A stretch of DNA of 64,000 nucleotides from Microbacterium stercoris (GTDB lineage: Bacteria; Actinomycetota; Actinomycetes; Actinomycetales; Microbacteriaceae): contig NZ_JAGFOA010000003.1 in assembly GCF_017592545.1 (NCBI RefSeq), forward strand, positions 414,463 to 478,462, read 5' to 3'. How positions within the stretch are numbered: the first letter of the stretch is position 1; each line of letters starts with the position of its first letter. A program made the translations under genes and the position numbers. Below are positions 49,414 to 58,400 of the stretch, in pieces. Under the pieces are notes generated by a model. That model was given only the letters and a program-made list of their open reading frames with translations, did no database searches and was not told the DNA's origin.

Positions 49414-49855
49414 GTGAGCAACATCTACACCTACTTCGCCGCGACGACCGACGCGGAAGCAGCTCGATTCGTCGAGACGGGTGGCGGGCCCGGTGCTGGT
49501 CAGTATCCGGTCGTCGCCGGTGTCGACCCCACCCGTTCAGGGGGCGACGCTGTTGTCGCTCGTAGACGGACGCGAGTACGACGAGATCGTCGCTGATCCG
49601 GCGTGGTCACGCCTCGTCAGCTCGCCGGAGAGTCAGGAGGCATGGGTCGTTTCCATGCCAGCTTCGTTCACTAGCGCGATCGCTGACGCCTCGGAGGGCG
49701 AGCTCCGGTCAATTGCCGAGCCATGGTCGAAGACGGAGGAATTCTGGGGTGCCGCAAGTGCCGACGACCTGATGCCGATGCTGCTTGGGCTGCGGGAGTT
49801 GGCCCTCAGTGTTCGCGACACTGGCGCCCAGCTTTACTGCTGGATCTCGCTGTAG
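49414..49855 (+). pseudogene. Frameshifted gene for a small conserved actinobacterial protein
   Basis: The GTG frame gives SNIYTYFAATTDAEAARF and GAGQYPVVAGVDP, then runs off frame. One frame over, the sequence continues as PVQGATLLSLVDGREYDEIV through EAWVVSMPASF, WSKTEEFWGA and a natural end LYCWISL. Removing one C from the CCCC at about 49528-49531 restores a single protein of about 146 residues. The intact family (YDEVV...W...WSxTEEFWG...LYCWxxL) is common in actinobacteria, function unknown. TATGAT 6 bp before the GTG indicates a leaderless transcript. Confidence 0.75.
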
Positions 49856-49961
49856 CGACGCGCTCGACAGGGCTGTCCACGAGCTAGCACGCCGTTGCCC
49901 CCGAGGCGGATGCGTGGACCGGTTCTTCGGGCGGCACGAACCACTCCCGCGACACACACGA

Positions 49962-49995
49962 ACGGGCGCCGACCCCCGCAGGAATCGGCGCCCGT
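49962..49995 (-). terminator. Terminator after the HesB-like gene
   Basis: Perfect 11-bp stem (ACGGGCGCCGA and its complement) with a 12-nt loop, 15 bp beyond the stop on the minus strand. It also marks the island's right edge. Confidence 0.75.
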
Positions 49996-50010
49996 CCAAC
50001 GTGCGAGTGG

Positions 50011-50292
50011 CTACTGCTGCACGGCGAGGGCGAAGCGGACACCCTCGTCGGTGACCTGTGCGTCGAGCACCTTGTCGTCGAGTTCGTCGGCCGCGTCCTG
50101 CTCGAGGAAGACGCGTGCATCGCCGGTTTCGACGACGGCGTCACCCGGGGTGGGTGACGGGGCGAGCGTCAGCGCGTAGCCATCCGGCGACGAGCTGGTG
50201 CCCTGGATGCGAAGACCCGCGGTCTGGGCGTCGGGGGTCTGGGACACGATCGTGCGAACCGCGTCGGCGGCGTTCTCGGTGAGCGTGAGCAT
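50011..50292 (-). CDS. HesB/IscA-fold protein without cysteines
   Basis: 93 residues, compact beta fold of the HesB/YadR family: MLTLTENAADAVRTIV at the N-terminus, GLRI, DARVFLEQDAADELDDKVLDA, and VRFAL at the end. IscA-type proteins need three conserved cysteines to bind Fe-S; this protein has none, so it is not an A-type carrier. AAAGGAG lies 6 nt upstream of the ATG. Function unknown. Confidence 0.8.
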   Translation of the reverse strand: MLTLTENAADAVRTIVSQTPDAQTAGLRIQGTSSSPDGYALTLAPSPTPGDAVVETGDARVFLEQDAADELDDKVLDAQVTDEGVRFALAVQQ

Positions 50293-50402
50293 CTTGCTCT
50301 CCTTTCCCTCGGGGCCAGCCACGCTTCCGAGAATCGACGGCGATCGCAAGGCCTGAGCCGGATGCCCAGCGGATGCACACGGAAATCCATGCAGATGCAA
50401 TG

Positions 50403-50436
50403 GAAACGCCCTTCCGGATATCCGGAAGGGCGTTTC
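50403..50436. terminator. Bidirectional terminator next to lsr2
   Basis: A perfect 16-bp stem (GAAACGCCCTTCCGGA and its complement, 2-nt centre so a slightly larger loop in RNA) with A/T-rich stem base, 19 bp past the lsr2 stop on the minus strand. Confidence 0.85.
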
Positions 50437-50455
50437 GCGTAATCTGCTGCAGTGA

Positions 50456-50806
50456 TCAGTGAGCGGCTTCGTATGCCTCGATAACGGTCGCGGGAACGCG
50501 TCCGCGGGCCGAAACGGTGTAGCCGTTCTGCTTCGCCCACTCACGAACGGGGCCGTAATCGGTCTGCCCCGTGCGGCGGCGTCCGCGGGCCGACGATGAC
50601 GAAGAAGAGGAAGCCCCCGACGTCATACGGCGCGCGGCATCGATGTACTTGGTGAAGCTGTCGCGCAGAGCCTGCGCGTTCTCCGCGGTGAGGTCGATTT
50701 CGTAGCTCTTTCCGTCGAGGGAGAAGAGAACGGTCTCGCCCTCGCCGGGCTCGAGGACGGTGCCGTCGAGGTCATCGACGAGCTGGTGAACGATCTTTCG
50801 GGCCAT
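50456..50806 (-). CDS. lsr2: Lsr2 nucleoid-associated xenogeneic silencer
   Basis: 116 residues. N-terminal dimerisation strand KIVHQLVDDLDGTVLEPGEGE and FSLDGKSYEIDL; a Ser-rich linker; C-terminal DNA-binding domain YGPVREWAKQNGYTVSARGRVP with the RGR AT-hook-like motif. Bridges AT-rich DNA and silences acquired genes, fitting its place beside the less GC-rich island. The -10 TATCAT (50813-50818, minus strand) is 6 bp from the ATG, so the mRNA is probably leaderless. Confidence 0.95.
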   Translation of the reverse strand: MARKIVHQLVDDLDGTVLEPGEGETVLFSLDGKSYEIDLTAENAQALRDSFTKYIDAARRMTSGASSSSSSSARGRRRTGQTDYGPVREWAKQNGYTVSARGRVPATVIEAYEAAH

Positions 50807-50898
50807 GAGGGGATGATAACCCGAAAAGGCGTCCAATTGCAGGACAGAAGTCCCCGTTTCGCAGAATCAGGGATAACCGGCATTGCTCGGGATGTGTG

Positions 50899-51783
50899 CT
50901 ACGGGAGCAGGCCCCATTTGCGGGCCTGCGCCACGGCGGCATGGCGGGTCGAGGCGTCGAGTTTCGACATGGCCGAGCTCAGATAGGCCTTGACCGTCGC
51001 CTCGCGTAGGCCCAGAAGCTCGCCGATTCGCGCATTGGTCTCGCCCAGAGCCGCGCGTGCGAGCACATCGATTTCTCGCGGCGAGAGGCGCACCTGCGGA
51101 ATGGGCTCGGTGCGCGCCGCTTCCGCGATTCCGGAGATCGCGGCGATACGCCGTTCCACTTCGGCCAGTCGGGCCCGGATCGCCGCGTCGTCGATCACGT
51201 TGGCGATCGAGCGCAGTTCGGCGTAGCTCTCTCGAAGCTCCTCGCGCTGCACGGCCGAGAGCGTGTCGGGTGCGGCCGGCGCGCTTGTGTCGGCGAGCTC
51301 CCGGCGCATCTCGTCGCGGCGCGCGAGCGCGCGCGCGAGCTCGTCGGCCACCTGCACGGCCGGCGTCGCGGCGACGCCCCCGATACCCCAGTGGCCCCAC
51401 GCACCGCCGTAGAGCACCCCGCGCGCCTTTCCGTCGACGATGACCGGCGCTGCGAGAAGCGTGCCGATGCCCTCGCCGAGGATGTAGACGTCGTAGTCGT
51501 GCGTGATCTGACGCGCCGTGCGGTAGTCGCCCGTCATGCGGGGGCGCAGCTCGACCATCGCCCGCCCGCCCAGCCCTCGCTCGGCGCGCACGCTGAGCCC
51601 GCTGAGGGAGTCGGTGTGCGTGCCGTGGAACGCGGTCATCCGCGCCACACCGTTCTCGATGAGTCCACCGAATGCCACCGGGAATCGCGTGCGGCGTGCG
51701 AGTTCGCGGGTCGCATCGGCGACGAGCCGACGTTCGTCGGCGCGGTCTTCTCCTGGGCTCGGAAGCGCCTGTTGGGGACTCAA
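50899..51783 (-). CDS. GAF-LuxR transcriptional regulator
   Basis: 294 residues. An N-terminal GAF-like domain (about 20-165; GLGGRAMVELRP, GTLLAAPVIVDGKARGVLYGG) is followed by a coiled-coil linker and a C-terminal LuxR/NarL HTH (LSPREIDVLARAALGETNA, ATVKAYLSSAMSKL). Divergent from the DUF485-actP acetate permease operon, which it probably activates. TTG start with GTAGGT upstream. Confidence 0.87.
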   Translation of the reverse strand: MSPQQALPSPGEDRADERRLVADATRELARRTRFPVAFGGLIENGVARMTAFHGTHTDSLSGLSVRAERGLGGRAMVELRPRMTGDYRTARQITHDYDVYILGEGIGTLLAAPVIVDGKARGVLYGGAWGHWGIGGVAATPAVQVADELARALARRDEMRRELADTSAPAAPDTLSAVQREELRESYAELRSIANVIDDAAIRARLAEVERRIAAISGIAEAARTEPIPQVRLSPREIDVLARAALGETNARIGELLGLREATVKAYLSSAMSKLDASTRHAAVAQARKWGLLP

Positions 51784-51854
51784 CAGGGGTACCTACTTTC
51801 GGGGGTGACGGCCTCGTCGCCGTCCTTCGTAGCGTACGACGGTACCACCGGGTG

Positions 51855-51883
51855 TGTGCCCTGCGCACAGGTGGTCACACCAC
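51855..51883. promoter_or_regulatory. Two adjacent inverted repeats, candidate regulator sites
   Basis: TGTGC-CCTGC-GCACA (51855-51869) and GTGGT-CAC-ACCAC (51871-51883) are perfect palindromes in the divergent gap between the GAF-LuxR gene and the acetate permease operon. Confidence 0.45.
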
Positions 51884-51929
51884 GGCGTGATGAGGCGCCG
51901 CGGTTCATGACATGTGGCAAGGAGGCCTC

Positions 51930-52280
51930 GTGACAGACACGCCTGCCGGTGCTCCCGCGAAGGGGAGCATCGATTACATCGCGGAGGAGAACTCGCCGCG
52001 ATTCCGTGAACTCAAGCGCACGCACCGTTCGTTCGTCTTTCCACTCTCGGCGTTCTTCCTGATCTGGTACTTCGTCTACGTCCTGCTCGCGGGATGGGCG
52101 AAGGACTTCATGGCGACGCCGGTGTTCGGCGACATCAACGTCGGCCTGCTGATCGGCCTCGGACAGTTCGTCACCACGCTGATCATCACGCTCTGGTACG
52201 TGCGATTCGCGAACGCCAAACTCGACCCGAAGTCCGCAGCGATCCGTGAGGATCTCGAGAAGCAGGAGGCGGGCGAATGA
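51930..52280 (+). CDS. DUF485 membrane protein, acetate permease partner
   Basis: 116 residues with two helices (about 43-65 and 78-102) and the DUF485 motif FRELKRTHRSFVFPLSAFFL. Always found directly upstream of ActP-type symporters. AAGGAGG lies 5 nt before the GTG. Stop overlaps the actP start (ATGA). Confidence 0.92.
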   Translation: MTDTPAGAPAKGSIDYIAEENSPRFRELKRTHRSFVFPLSAFFLIWYFVYVLLAGWAKDFMATPVFGDINVGLLIGLGQFVTTLIITLWYVRFANAKLDPKSAAIREDLEKQEAGE

Positions 52281-53926
52281 ACGTCTTCGCCGCGGCCGCT
52301 CCGGCCACATCCCAGAACGATCCCGTTCTCAACATCACGATCTTCGGCGTCTTCGTCGCGGTGACGATCTTCATCGTCATTCGCGCGTCGCGGAACAACA
52401 AGACGGCCGCCGACTTCTACGCCGGCGGGCGCTCGTTCTCCGGCACGCAGAATGGCTTCGCCATCGCCGGCGATTACCTCTCGGCCGCCTCGTTCCTCGG
52501 AATCTGCGGCGCCATCGCGGTCTACGGCTACGACGGCTTCCTCTATTCGATCGGATTCCTCGTGGCCTGGCTGGTCGCGCTGCTGCTCGTCGCCGAGCTC
52601 ATGCGCAACACGGGCAAGTTCACGATGGCCGATGTGCTGTCCTTCCGCCTGAAGCAGCGTCCCGTGCGCATGGCGGCGGCGATCTCGACCCTGGTCGTGT
52701 GCTTCTTCTATCTGCTGGCGCAGATGGCGGGCGCCGGTGGTCTTGTCGCCCTGCTGCTCGGCGTCACGGACCAGGTCGGCACTGCGGCCGTGGTCACCGT
52801 CGTCGGTGTGCTGATGGTCGGCTACGTGCTGATCGGCGGCATGAAGGGCACCACCTGGGTGCAGATCATCAAGGCGTTCCTGCTCATCGGCGGCGCGGTG
52901 ATCATGACCATCTGGGTGCTCGCGATCCAGGGCTTCGATCTGTTCAACGCGGCCGTCGAGGCCTCGCAGACGCAGACCTACCCCGAGGCGCAGGCGGCCC
53001 TGGGCGAGGCGATCAAGAACGGCGAGTCGGTGCTCGGCCCGGGTCTGCAGTACAAGAACCCGCTCGACTTCCTCTCGCTGGGTCTTGCGCTGGTGCTCGG
53101 CACCGCGGGTCTGCCGCACGTGCTGATGCGCTTCTACACGGTCCCCACCGCCAAGGAGGCCCGCAAGTCGGTGGTGTGGGCGATCATGCTCATCGGCGGG
53201 TTCTACCTGCTCACCCTGGTGCTCGGCTTCGGCGCCGCGTCGCTCGTCGGCGCCGGCACGATCCTCTCGTCGCCCGGCGGCGTGAACTCGGCAGCCCCGC
53301 TGCTGGCGCAGGCGCTCGGCGGTCCGGTGCTGATGGGCATCATCTCGGCGGTGGCCTTCGCGACGATCCTCGCGGTGGTCGCGGGCCTCACGATCACCGC
53401 CGCCGCCTCCTTCTCGCACGACATCTACAACGGCGTGGTCAAGCGCGGGGCCGCCACCGAGAAGCAGGAGCGCAAGGTCGCCAACATCACGATCCTCGTG
53501 ATCGGCGCACTCGCCATCATCGGCGGCATCGCCGTGATGGGGCAGAACGTGGCGTTCCTCGTGGCGCTGGCCTTCGCCATCGCGGCATCCGCGAACCTGC
53601 CCACGATCCTGTACTCGCTCTTCTGGCGCGGCTTCACCACCCGCGGCGCCGTGTGGAGCATGTACGGCGGCCTGATCGCCGCGATCGTGCTGATCGTGCT
53701 GTCGCCCGTCTTCTTCGGCGGGCCGACCAGCGTGCTGAAGACCGGCGAGGGCACGGCGATCTTCCCGCTGAGCAACCCGGGCATCATCTCGATCCCGATC
53801 GGCTTCCTGCTCGGCTGGATCGGATCGATCACCTCCAAGAAGGGCTCGGAGGATCCGAAGAAGGCCGCCGAGATGGAGGTGCGCTCGCTCACGGGCTACG
53901 GCGCCGAGAAGGCGGTGAACCACTGA
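52277..53926 (+). CDS. actP: Cation/acetate symporter (sodium:solute symporter family)
   Basis: 549 residues, about 13-14 helices. SSS-family motifs: GGRSFSGTQNGFAIAGDYLSAASFLG, MRNTGKFTMADVLSFRL, and GLPHVLMRFYTVPTAKEARKS. Takes up acetate, and possibly propionate or pyruvate as in the corynebacterial MctC. Operon with DUF485; likely controlled by the divergent GAF-LuxR protein. Confidence 0.95.
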   Translation: MNVFAAAAPATSQNDPVLNITIFGVFVAVTIFIVIRASRNNKTAADFYAGGRSFSGTQNGFAIAGDYLSAASFLGICGAIAVYGYDGFLYSIGFLVAWLVALLLVAELMRNTGKFTMADVLSFRLKQRPVRMAAAISTLVVCFFYLLAQMAGAGGLVALLLGVTDQVGTAAVVTVVGVLMVGYVLIGGMKGTTWVQIIKAFLLIGGAVIMTIWVLAIQGFDLFNAAVEASQTQTYPEAQAALGEAIKNGESVLGPGLQYKNPLDFLSLGLALVLGTAGLPHVLMRFYTVPTAKEARKSVVWAIMLIGGFYLLTLVLGFGAASLVGAGTILSSPGGVNSAAPLLAQALGGPVLMGIISAVAFATILAVVAGLTITAAASFSHDIYNGVVKRGAATEKQERKVANITILVIGALAIIGGIAVMGQNVAFLVALAFAIAASANLPTILYSLFWRGFTTRGAVWSMYGGLIAAIVLIVLSPVFFGGPTSVLKTGEGTAIFPLSNPGIISIPIGFLLGWIGSITSKKGSEDPKKAAEMEVRSLTGYGAEKAVNH

Positions 53927-53970
53927 GGTGATGAGCGCGGTGCTCATCTCTCACGGATGAGACCCGAGCC

Positions 53971-54014
53971 GAGCGCCGGTCGGGGGCGGCCTACACGCCT
54001 CCCGGCCGGCGCTC
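53971..54014. terminator. Terminator between actP and tag-like genes
   Basis: Long GC stem GAGCGCCGG(T)CGGGGGCG opposite CGCCTCCCG(G)CCGGCGCTC with two bulges and a 7-nt loop, between convergent genes. Confidence 0.65.
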
Positions 54015-54046
54015 GCACGTTCCGCCGCGGTCGCGCCGCGACGGGT

Positions 54047-54676
54047 TCAAGACCAGACGCCGCTGGTGCCGCGTCGGTGGCTCCCGACGAGATGGGTGTC
54101 GACGATGCCGACGGCCTCCATCAGCGCGAACATCGTGGTCGGCCCGACGAACCGGAAACCGCGCCGCTTCAGCTCCTTCGAGAGCGCGACCGACTCGGGT
54201 GAGCTCGTGGGAATGTCGGCGTGCGTGCGCGGGGCCAGCGGCTGCGCGGGGCGGAAGCTCCACACGAGCTCGGCCAGGCCTCCGCCCTCGCCGACCGTGC
54301 CGCGCAGCGCCACGGTGGCTCGGGCGTTGCCGATCGCGGCGAGGATCTTCGCGCGGTTGCGCACGATGCCCGCGTCGGCCATCAGCCGCTCGACGTCACT
54401 GTCGTCGAACGCTGCGACGAGATCCGGATCGAAGCCGGCGAAGGCCGCGCGGAATGCGGGCCGCTTGCGCAGGATGGTCGCCCACGAGAGCCCGGACTGG
54501 AACCCCTCCAGGCACAGTCGCTCGAAAAGCCCCTGCTCGTCGCGGATCGGCATGCCCCACTCGGTGTCGTAGTAGGCCCGCAGCAGCGGATCCTTCGACG
54601 CCCAGAGCGGGCGCCCGAGTCCGTCGTCGCCGACGACGAGGTCGGGGGAGGGGGACAGAGTGGGAATGTCGGTCAA
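54047..54676 (-). CDS. DNA-3-methyladenine glycosylase I-like protein with missing zinc ligands
   Basis: 209 residues, full-length alignment to Tag: AYYDTEWGMP, LCLEGFQSGLSWATIL (catalytic Glu and Trp retained), AGIVRNRAKI and GFRFVGPTTMF. Of the four zinc-snap residues of E. coli Tag (Cys4, His17, His175, Cys179), the first is Pro (RPLW), the second Tyr (AYYD) and the fourth Ser (HLVGSH); only His175 remains. Activity is possible, but the fold must be stabilised differently. TTG start overlapping the MGMT-like stop by 4 bp, so the two are co-translated. Confidence 0.85.
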   Translation of the reverse strand: MTDIPTLSPSPDLVVGDDGLGRPLWASKDPLLRAYYDTEWGMPIRDEQGLFERLCLEGFQSGLSWATILRKRPAFRAAFAGFDPDLVAAFDDSDVERLMADAGIVRNRAKILAAIGNARATVALRGTVGEGGGLAELVWSFRPAQPLAPRTHADIPTSSPESVALSKELKRRGFRFVGPTTMFALMEAVGIVDTHLVGSHRRGTSGVWS

Positions 54677-55224
54677 AAGTCGTCTCCGTTCGGCGAGCGG
54701 CGGGGCGGTATCGAGAGCGATGGCGAGACACCGTTCTCGAGATCGATGAGGAAGCGCTTGTTCTCGGGCCGGCCGCCGTACTCGCCGAGGGATCCGTCCG
54801 AGCGGATGACCCGGTGCACGGGCACCACGATCGAGAAGGGCGTGGTGCGGCAGGCGGTGCCGACAGCGCGATGCGCCCGGGGGCGGCCCGCGCGCTCGGC
54901 GATCTCGCCGTACGCGGCGGTCTCGCCGTAGGGGATGCGCCGGATCTCCTGCAGGGCGTCGCGCGCGAAGCCCTGCGTCAGCCCCCAGTCGATCTCGACA
55001 TCGAATGCCTCGCGCGAGCCCGCGAAGTACTCATCGAGCTGGGTGAACAGCGCCGCCCCCGAGCCGGGCTGGTGATCGGGCACGACGCCGTGCTCCTGCG
55101 CGAGCATCTCGAGCACCCAGCGGTCGGTGTCGTCGGCGACGTGCAGGGCGAGCAGCCCGGTGTCGGAGAACACGGCGGTCACGAGCCCGATCGGGGTCGT
55201 GCCGAGGTCATAGCGGAGGGTCAC
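54673..55224 (-). CDS. MGMT/alkyltransferase-like protein without the active-site cysteine
   Basis: 183 residues: N-terminal Ada-like domain and C-terminal DNA-binding/active-site domain. The segment RRIPYGETAAYGEIAERAGRPRA and SIVVPVHRVIRSDGSLGEYGG are unmistakable MGMT/Ogt, but the invariant PCHRV reads PVHRV (Val136, codon GTG), so it cannot accept a methyl group. This matches ATL proteins, which keep DNA binding and flag alkyl-guanine lesions for other repair. First gene of an operon with the Tag-like protein. GGATGGGGAC precedes the GTG start. Confidence 0.88.
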   Translation of the reverse strand: MTLRYDLGTTPIGLVTAVFSDTGLLALHVADDTDRWVLEMLAQEHGVVPDHQPGSGAALFTQLDEYFAGSREAFDVEIDWGLTQGFARDALQEIRRIPYGETAAYGEIAERAGRPRAHRAVGTACRTTPFSIVVPVHRVIRSDGSLGEYGGRPENKRFLIDLENGVSPSLSIPPRRSPNGDDF

Positions 55225-55414
55225 GTCCCCATCCTGTCGCGTGCTTCCGACACGCCGCCCGGCGATTCGGGATGGGGGACGGATCGGATCCGGATCGGCC
55301 GTTGTGGACGACAGGGCCGTCATTACCACGCACCGGGACGACGCGCGGCCCAATACCGCGAAACTCCGCGCCGCCCGCGCGGCATATGCGGGTGCCGCGC
55401 CTACCCTGACAGAC

Positions 55415-58400
55415 GTGTGGCGAGCAGAAGGCAGCGCCGCGGTGGATCGCATCGTGGCCGATGACACGGCGACCATCGTGACCCCGACCGACCTCGGCAT
55501 GGCCGAGCGCGGTGTGTTCGTCGCGCACGTCGCGGATCCCGAACGAGAGCGGCGACGCGCCGTCGCAGCCGATCTCGGAGGCCCGTCTCCGCTGCTGCAC
55601 TTCCCGTTCGAGACCGCGCGCCCGGCCGACGGATCGCGTCCCGTCGGCACGGAGGCCGCGGAAGCGGGCATCGACATCACGAAGGCCCACCCCGGGAGCC
55701 TTCCCCAGTTCATCACCGGCAAGTCGACGCTGCTGTCGAACCTCTTCCGCGACGAGGTCGCGCTGCGCACCGCGCGTCTGGCCGCCGAGCGCATCACCGC
55801 CAAGCACCTCGAGCTGCGCACCGTGCGCGGCATCGACGCCGTCCGCCTGGGCGTCGGGATGGCCGTGTGGCGCGTCGGCGACGAGGAGTTCGCCGCCCCG
55901 GTGCTGCTGCGGCCGCTCGCGATCCGGCGTCACCACAGCGACTTCGAGCTCAAGCTCCACGGCCAGTTCAGCGTGAACGCCGAGCTGGTGCGCGCCGCGC
56001 GCGACCACTTCGGCATCGAGCTCGACGGTGCGGCCCTCGCCGCGCTCGCCTACGGGGAGGGCGTCTTCAAGCCGCAGCCGGTGATCGACCACCTGCGCGC
56101 CGCCCTCGCCCACGTCGACACCTTCTCGGTGCGTCCTCGCCTGATCGTCTCCACCTTCGCCGACGTGGGCGGCGCCATGGCGCGCGACCTCGAGAAGCTG
56201 GATCACCCGATCCTGAACGCCCTGGCCGGGCACCCCGAGGATCTCGCCGAGCTGCGCGGGCGGGTCAAGCCGGCCGTCGTGACGAACCCGGATGAGCGCG
56301 CGCCCGCGGCCGACATGCTGCTGCTCGACGCGGACGCCGAGCAGGAGGCCGTGCTGGCCCGGATCGCCGCGGGCGAGTCGCTCGTTGTGCACACCCTGCC
56401 CGGCACGGGCGGCACCCAGACCGTCATCAACGCCCTCGGATCCCTCGTGCGCGGCGGCAAGCGCGTGCTCGTCGTGAGCGCCCGCCGCTCCACGCTCGAC
56501 GGGGTACGCCACCGTCTCGCGGGCATCGGGCTCGATGGCCTGGCGGTGTCCCCCTCCGACCTGCGCCGCGATCTGATCCGTGCGATCGGGCGGAACGAGA
56601 AGGCGGAGCAGCCCAAGGTCGCCGAGGTCGACGACGCGCTCGTGCGTCTGCGGACGGTGCTGCGCGACTACCGTCGCGCGCTCACCCGCACCCACGACCG
56701 TCTCGGCGTCTCCGTGCTCGATGCCACGCGCGCCCTCACCAAGCTCGCCTCGCTGCCCGAGCCGCCGTCGACGGCCGCGCGCCTCGGCATCCGCGCCCTC
56801 GAGGCCCTCGCGGGCGACCGCGCCGCCGCGGGGAAGACGCTGGCGCTCGCCGCCCGCCTCGGCGAGTTCAAGGTCGGCCCGGACGACTCGCCCTGGTACG
56901 GCGTCACCTTCTCGACCACGGACGACGCGCGTCGCGCCCACGAGCAGGCCGGCAAGCTGCACCTGAAGAGCGTGCCCGCGCTGCTCGAGAAGGGCTACGA
57001 GCTCATCGCGCAGACGCGTATGCGCCCCTTCACGACGATCGACGAGCTCGGCGAATTCCTGCGCCTGCTGCACGGCATCCGCGACTCGCTCGACCGGTTC
57101 GCCCCCTCGGTGTTCGAGCGGCCGCTCGCCGACATCATCCGCGCCCACGGACCGCGTCGCGACGCGGGTATGACGAGCGCGGATCGCCGCCGCCTGAAGA
57201 AGCTCGCCAAGGAGTACCTGCGCCCGGGCGTGCACCTCGCCGATATGCACGAGGCCCTCGTGCGCATCCAGCACCAGCGCGCCCAGTGGCAGAAGCTCGT
57301 CGACGTGGGCACCATCCCCGACATCCCGCTCGGTCTCGCCGACGTGCAGGTGGAGTGGCAGCGCGTCGAGGCGGAGCTGTCCGACCTGGATCGCGCGCTC
57401 GGCCGCGGCTCCCGCCTCGCCGCCCTGCCGGTGCAGCGTCTTGTGCGCACGCTCGCTGGCCTGGCTGCCGAATCCGAGGTCTTCGACAACATCGTCGAGC
57501 GCGCCGAACTCCGCTCGGAGCTCGCGCGTCTGGGACTGGAGCCGCTGCTCACCGAGCTGTCCGTCCGCCACGTCGACGAGGCGCGCGTGGGCGAGGAGCT
57601 CGAGTTCGCGTGGTGGCAGTCGGTGCTGGAGCACCTCCTGCAGAACGATCGCTCGCTGCTCGGCGCGAACACGTCGGTGGTCGATCGCCTCGAGCGCGAT
57701 TTCCGTCTCGTCGACGAGGCGCACGCCGCCGCATCCGGCCCGCTGCTCGCCTGGCAGCTCGCCGCGCAGTGGCGGATCGGCATCGTCGACGAGCCCAGCG
57801 AGTCGGCCGCGCTCCGTCGCGCCCTCACGCAGGGGCAGATCACGGCCGAGGGCCTGTACGCCGCTGCGCCGACGCTCGGTCGTGTGATCGCGCCGGTGTG
57901 GATCGCCTCGCCCTACGAGGTTCCCGCCATCCCGGATGACCCCGGCTTCGACGTCGTGATCCTCGCCGACGCGGGCGCGATCTCGACGACCGAGGCGGCC
58001 CCCGCCATCCGGCGTGCGCGTCAGGTGGTCGCCTTCGGCGACCCGGTCACCCAGCGTCCCACGCCGTTCGTCGTGGCCGCCGTGGGAGATCCGCTCCCGG
58101 GCGCCGCCGTCGAGACCGAGTCCCTGTTCGAGAGCCTCGCCGAGGTGCTGCCGGTCACCACCCTGACCCGCAGCTACCGCGCGGGCGGCGAGGACCTGGC
58201 CGAACTCGTCAACGATGCCTTCTACGGCGGCGAGATCGTCTCCCTGCCGTGGGCCGGCTCCTACCTCGGCCGCGGCAGCCTCTCGGTCGACTACGTCGAG
58301 GGCGGCAACGGCACCCCGGATCCGATCACCGGATCCGTCGAGAGCCCGGATGCCGAGGTGGCTCGCGTTGTGACCCTCGTGGTCGAGCACGCGGTCAACC

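Noticed and set aside
45140..50000. Search for a duplicated tRNA-Arg 3' end (attR)
   Set aside because: No second copy of the T-arm/acceptor sequence found by eye; integration at the tRNA remains inference. A computed repeat search would decide.
51855..51869. CRP/GlxR site (TGTG...CACA) upstream of the acetate permease operon
   Set aside because: The TGTG and CACA arms are 7 bp apart instead of 8, so it does not fit the 16-bp consensus.
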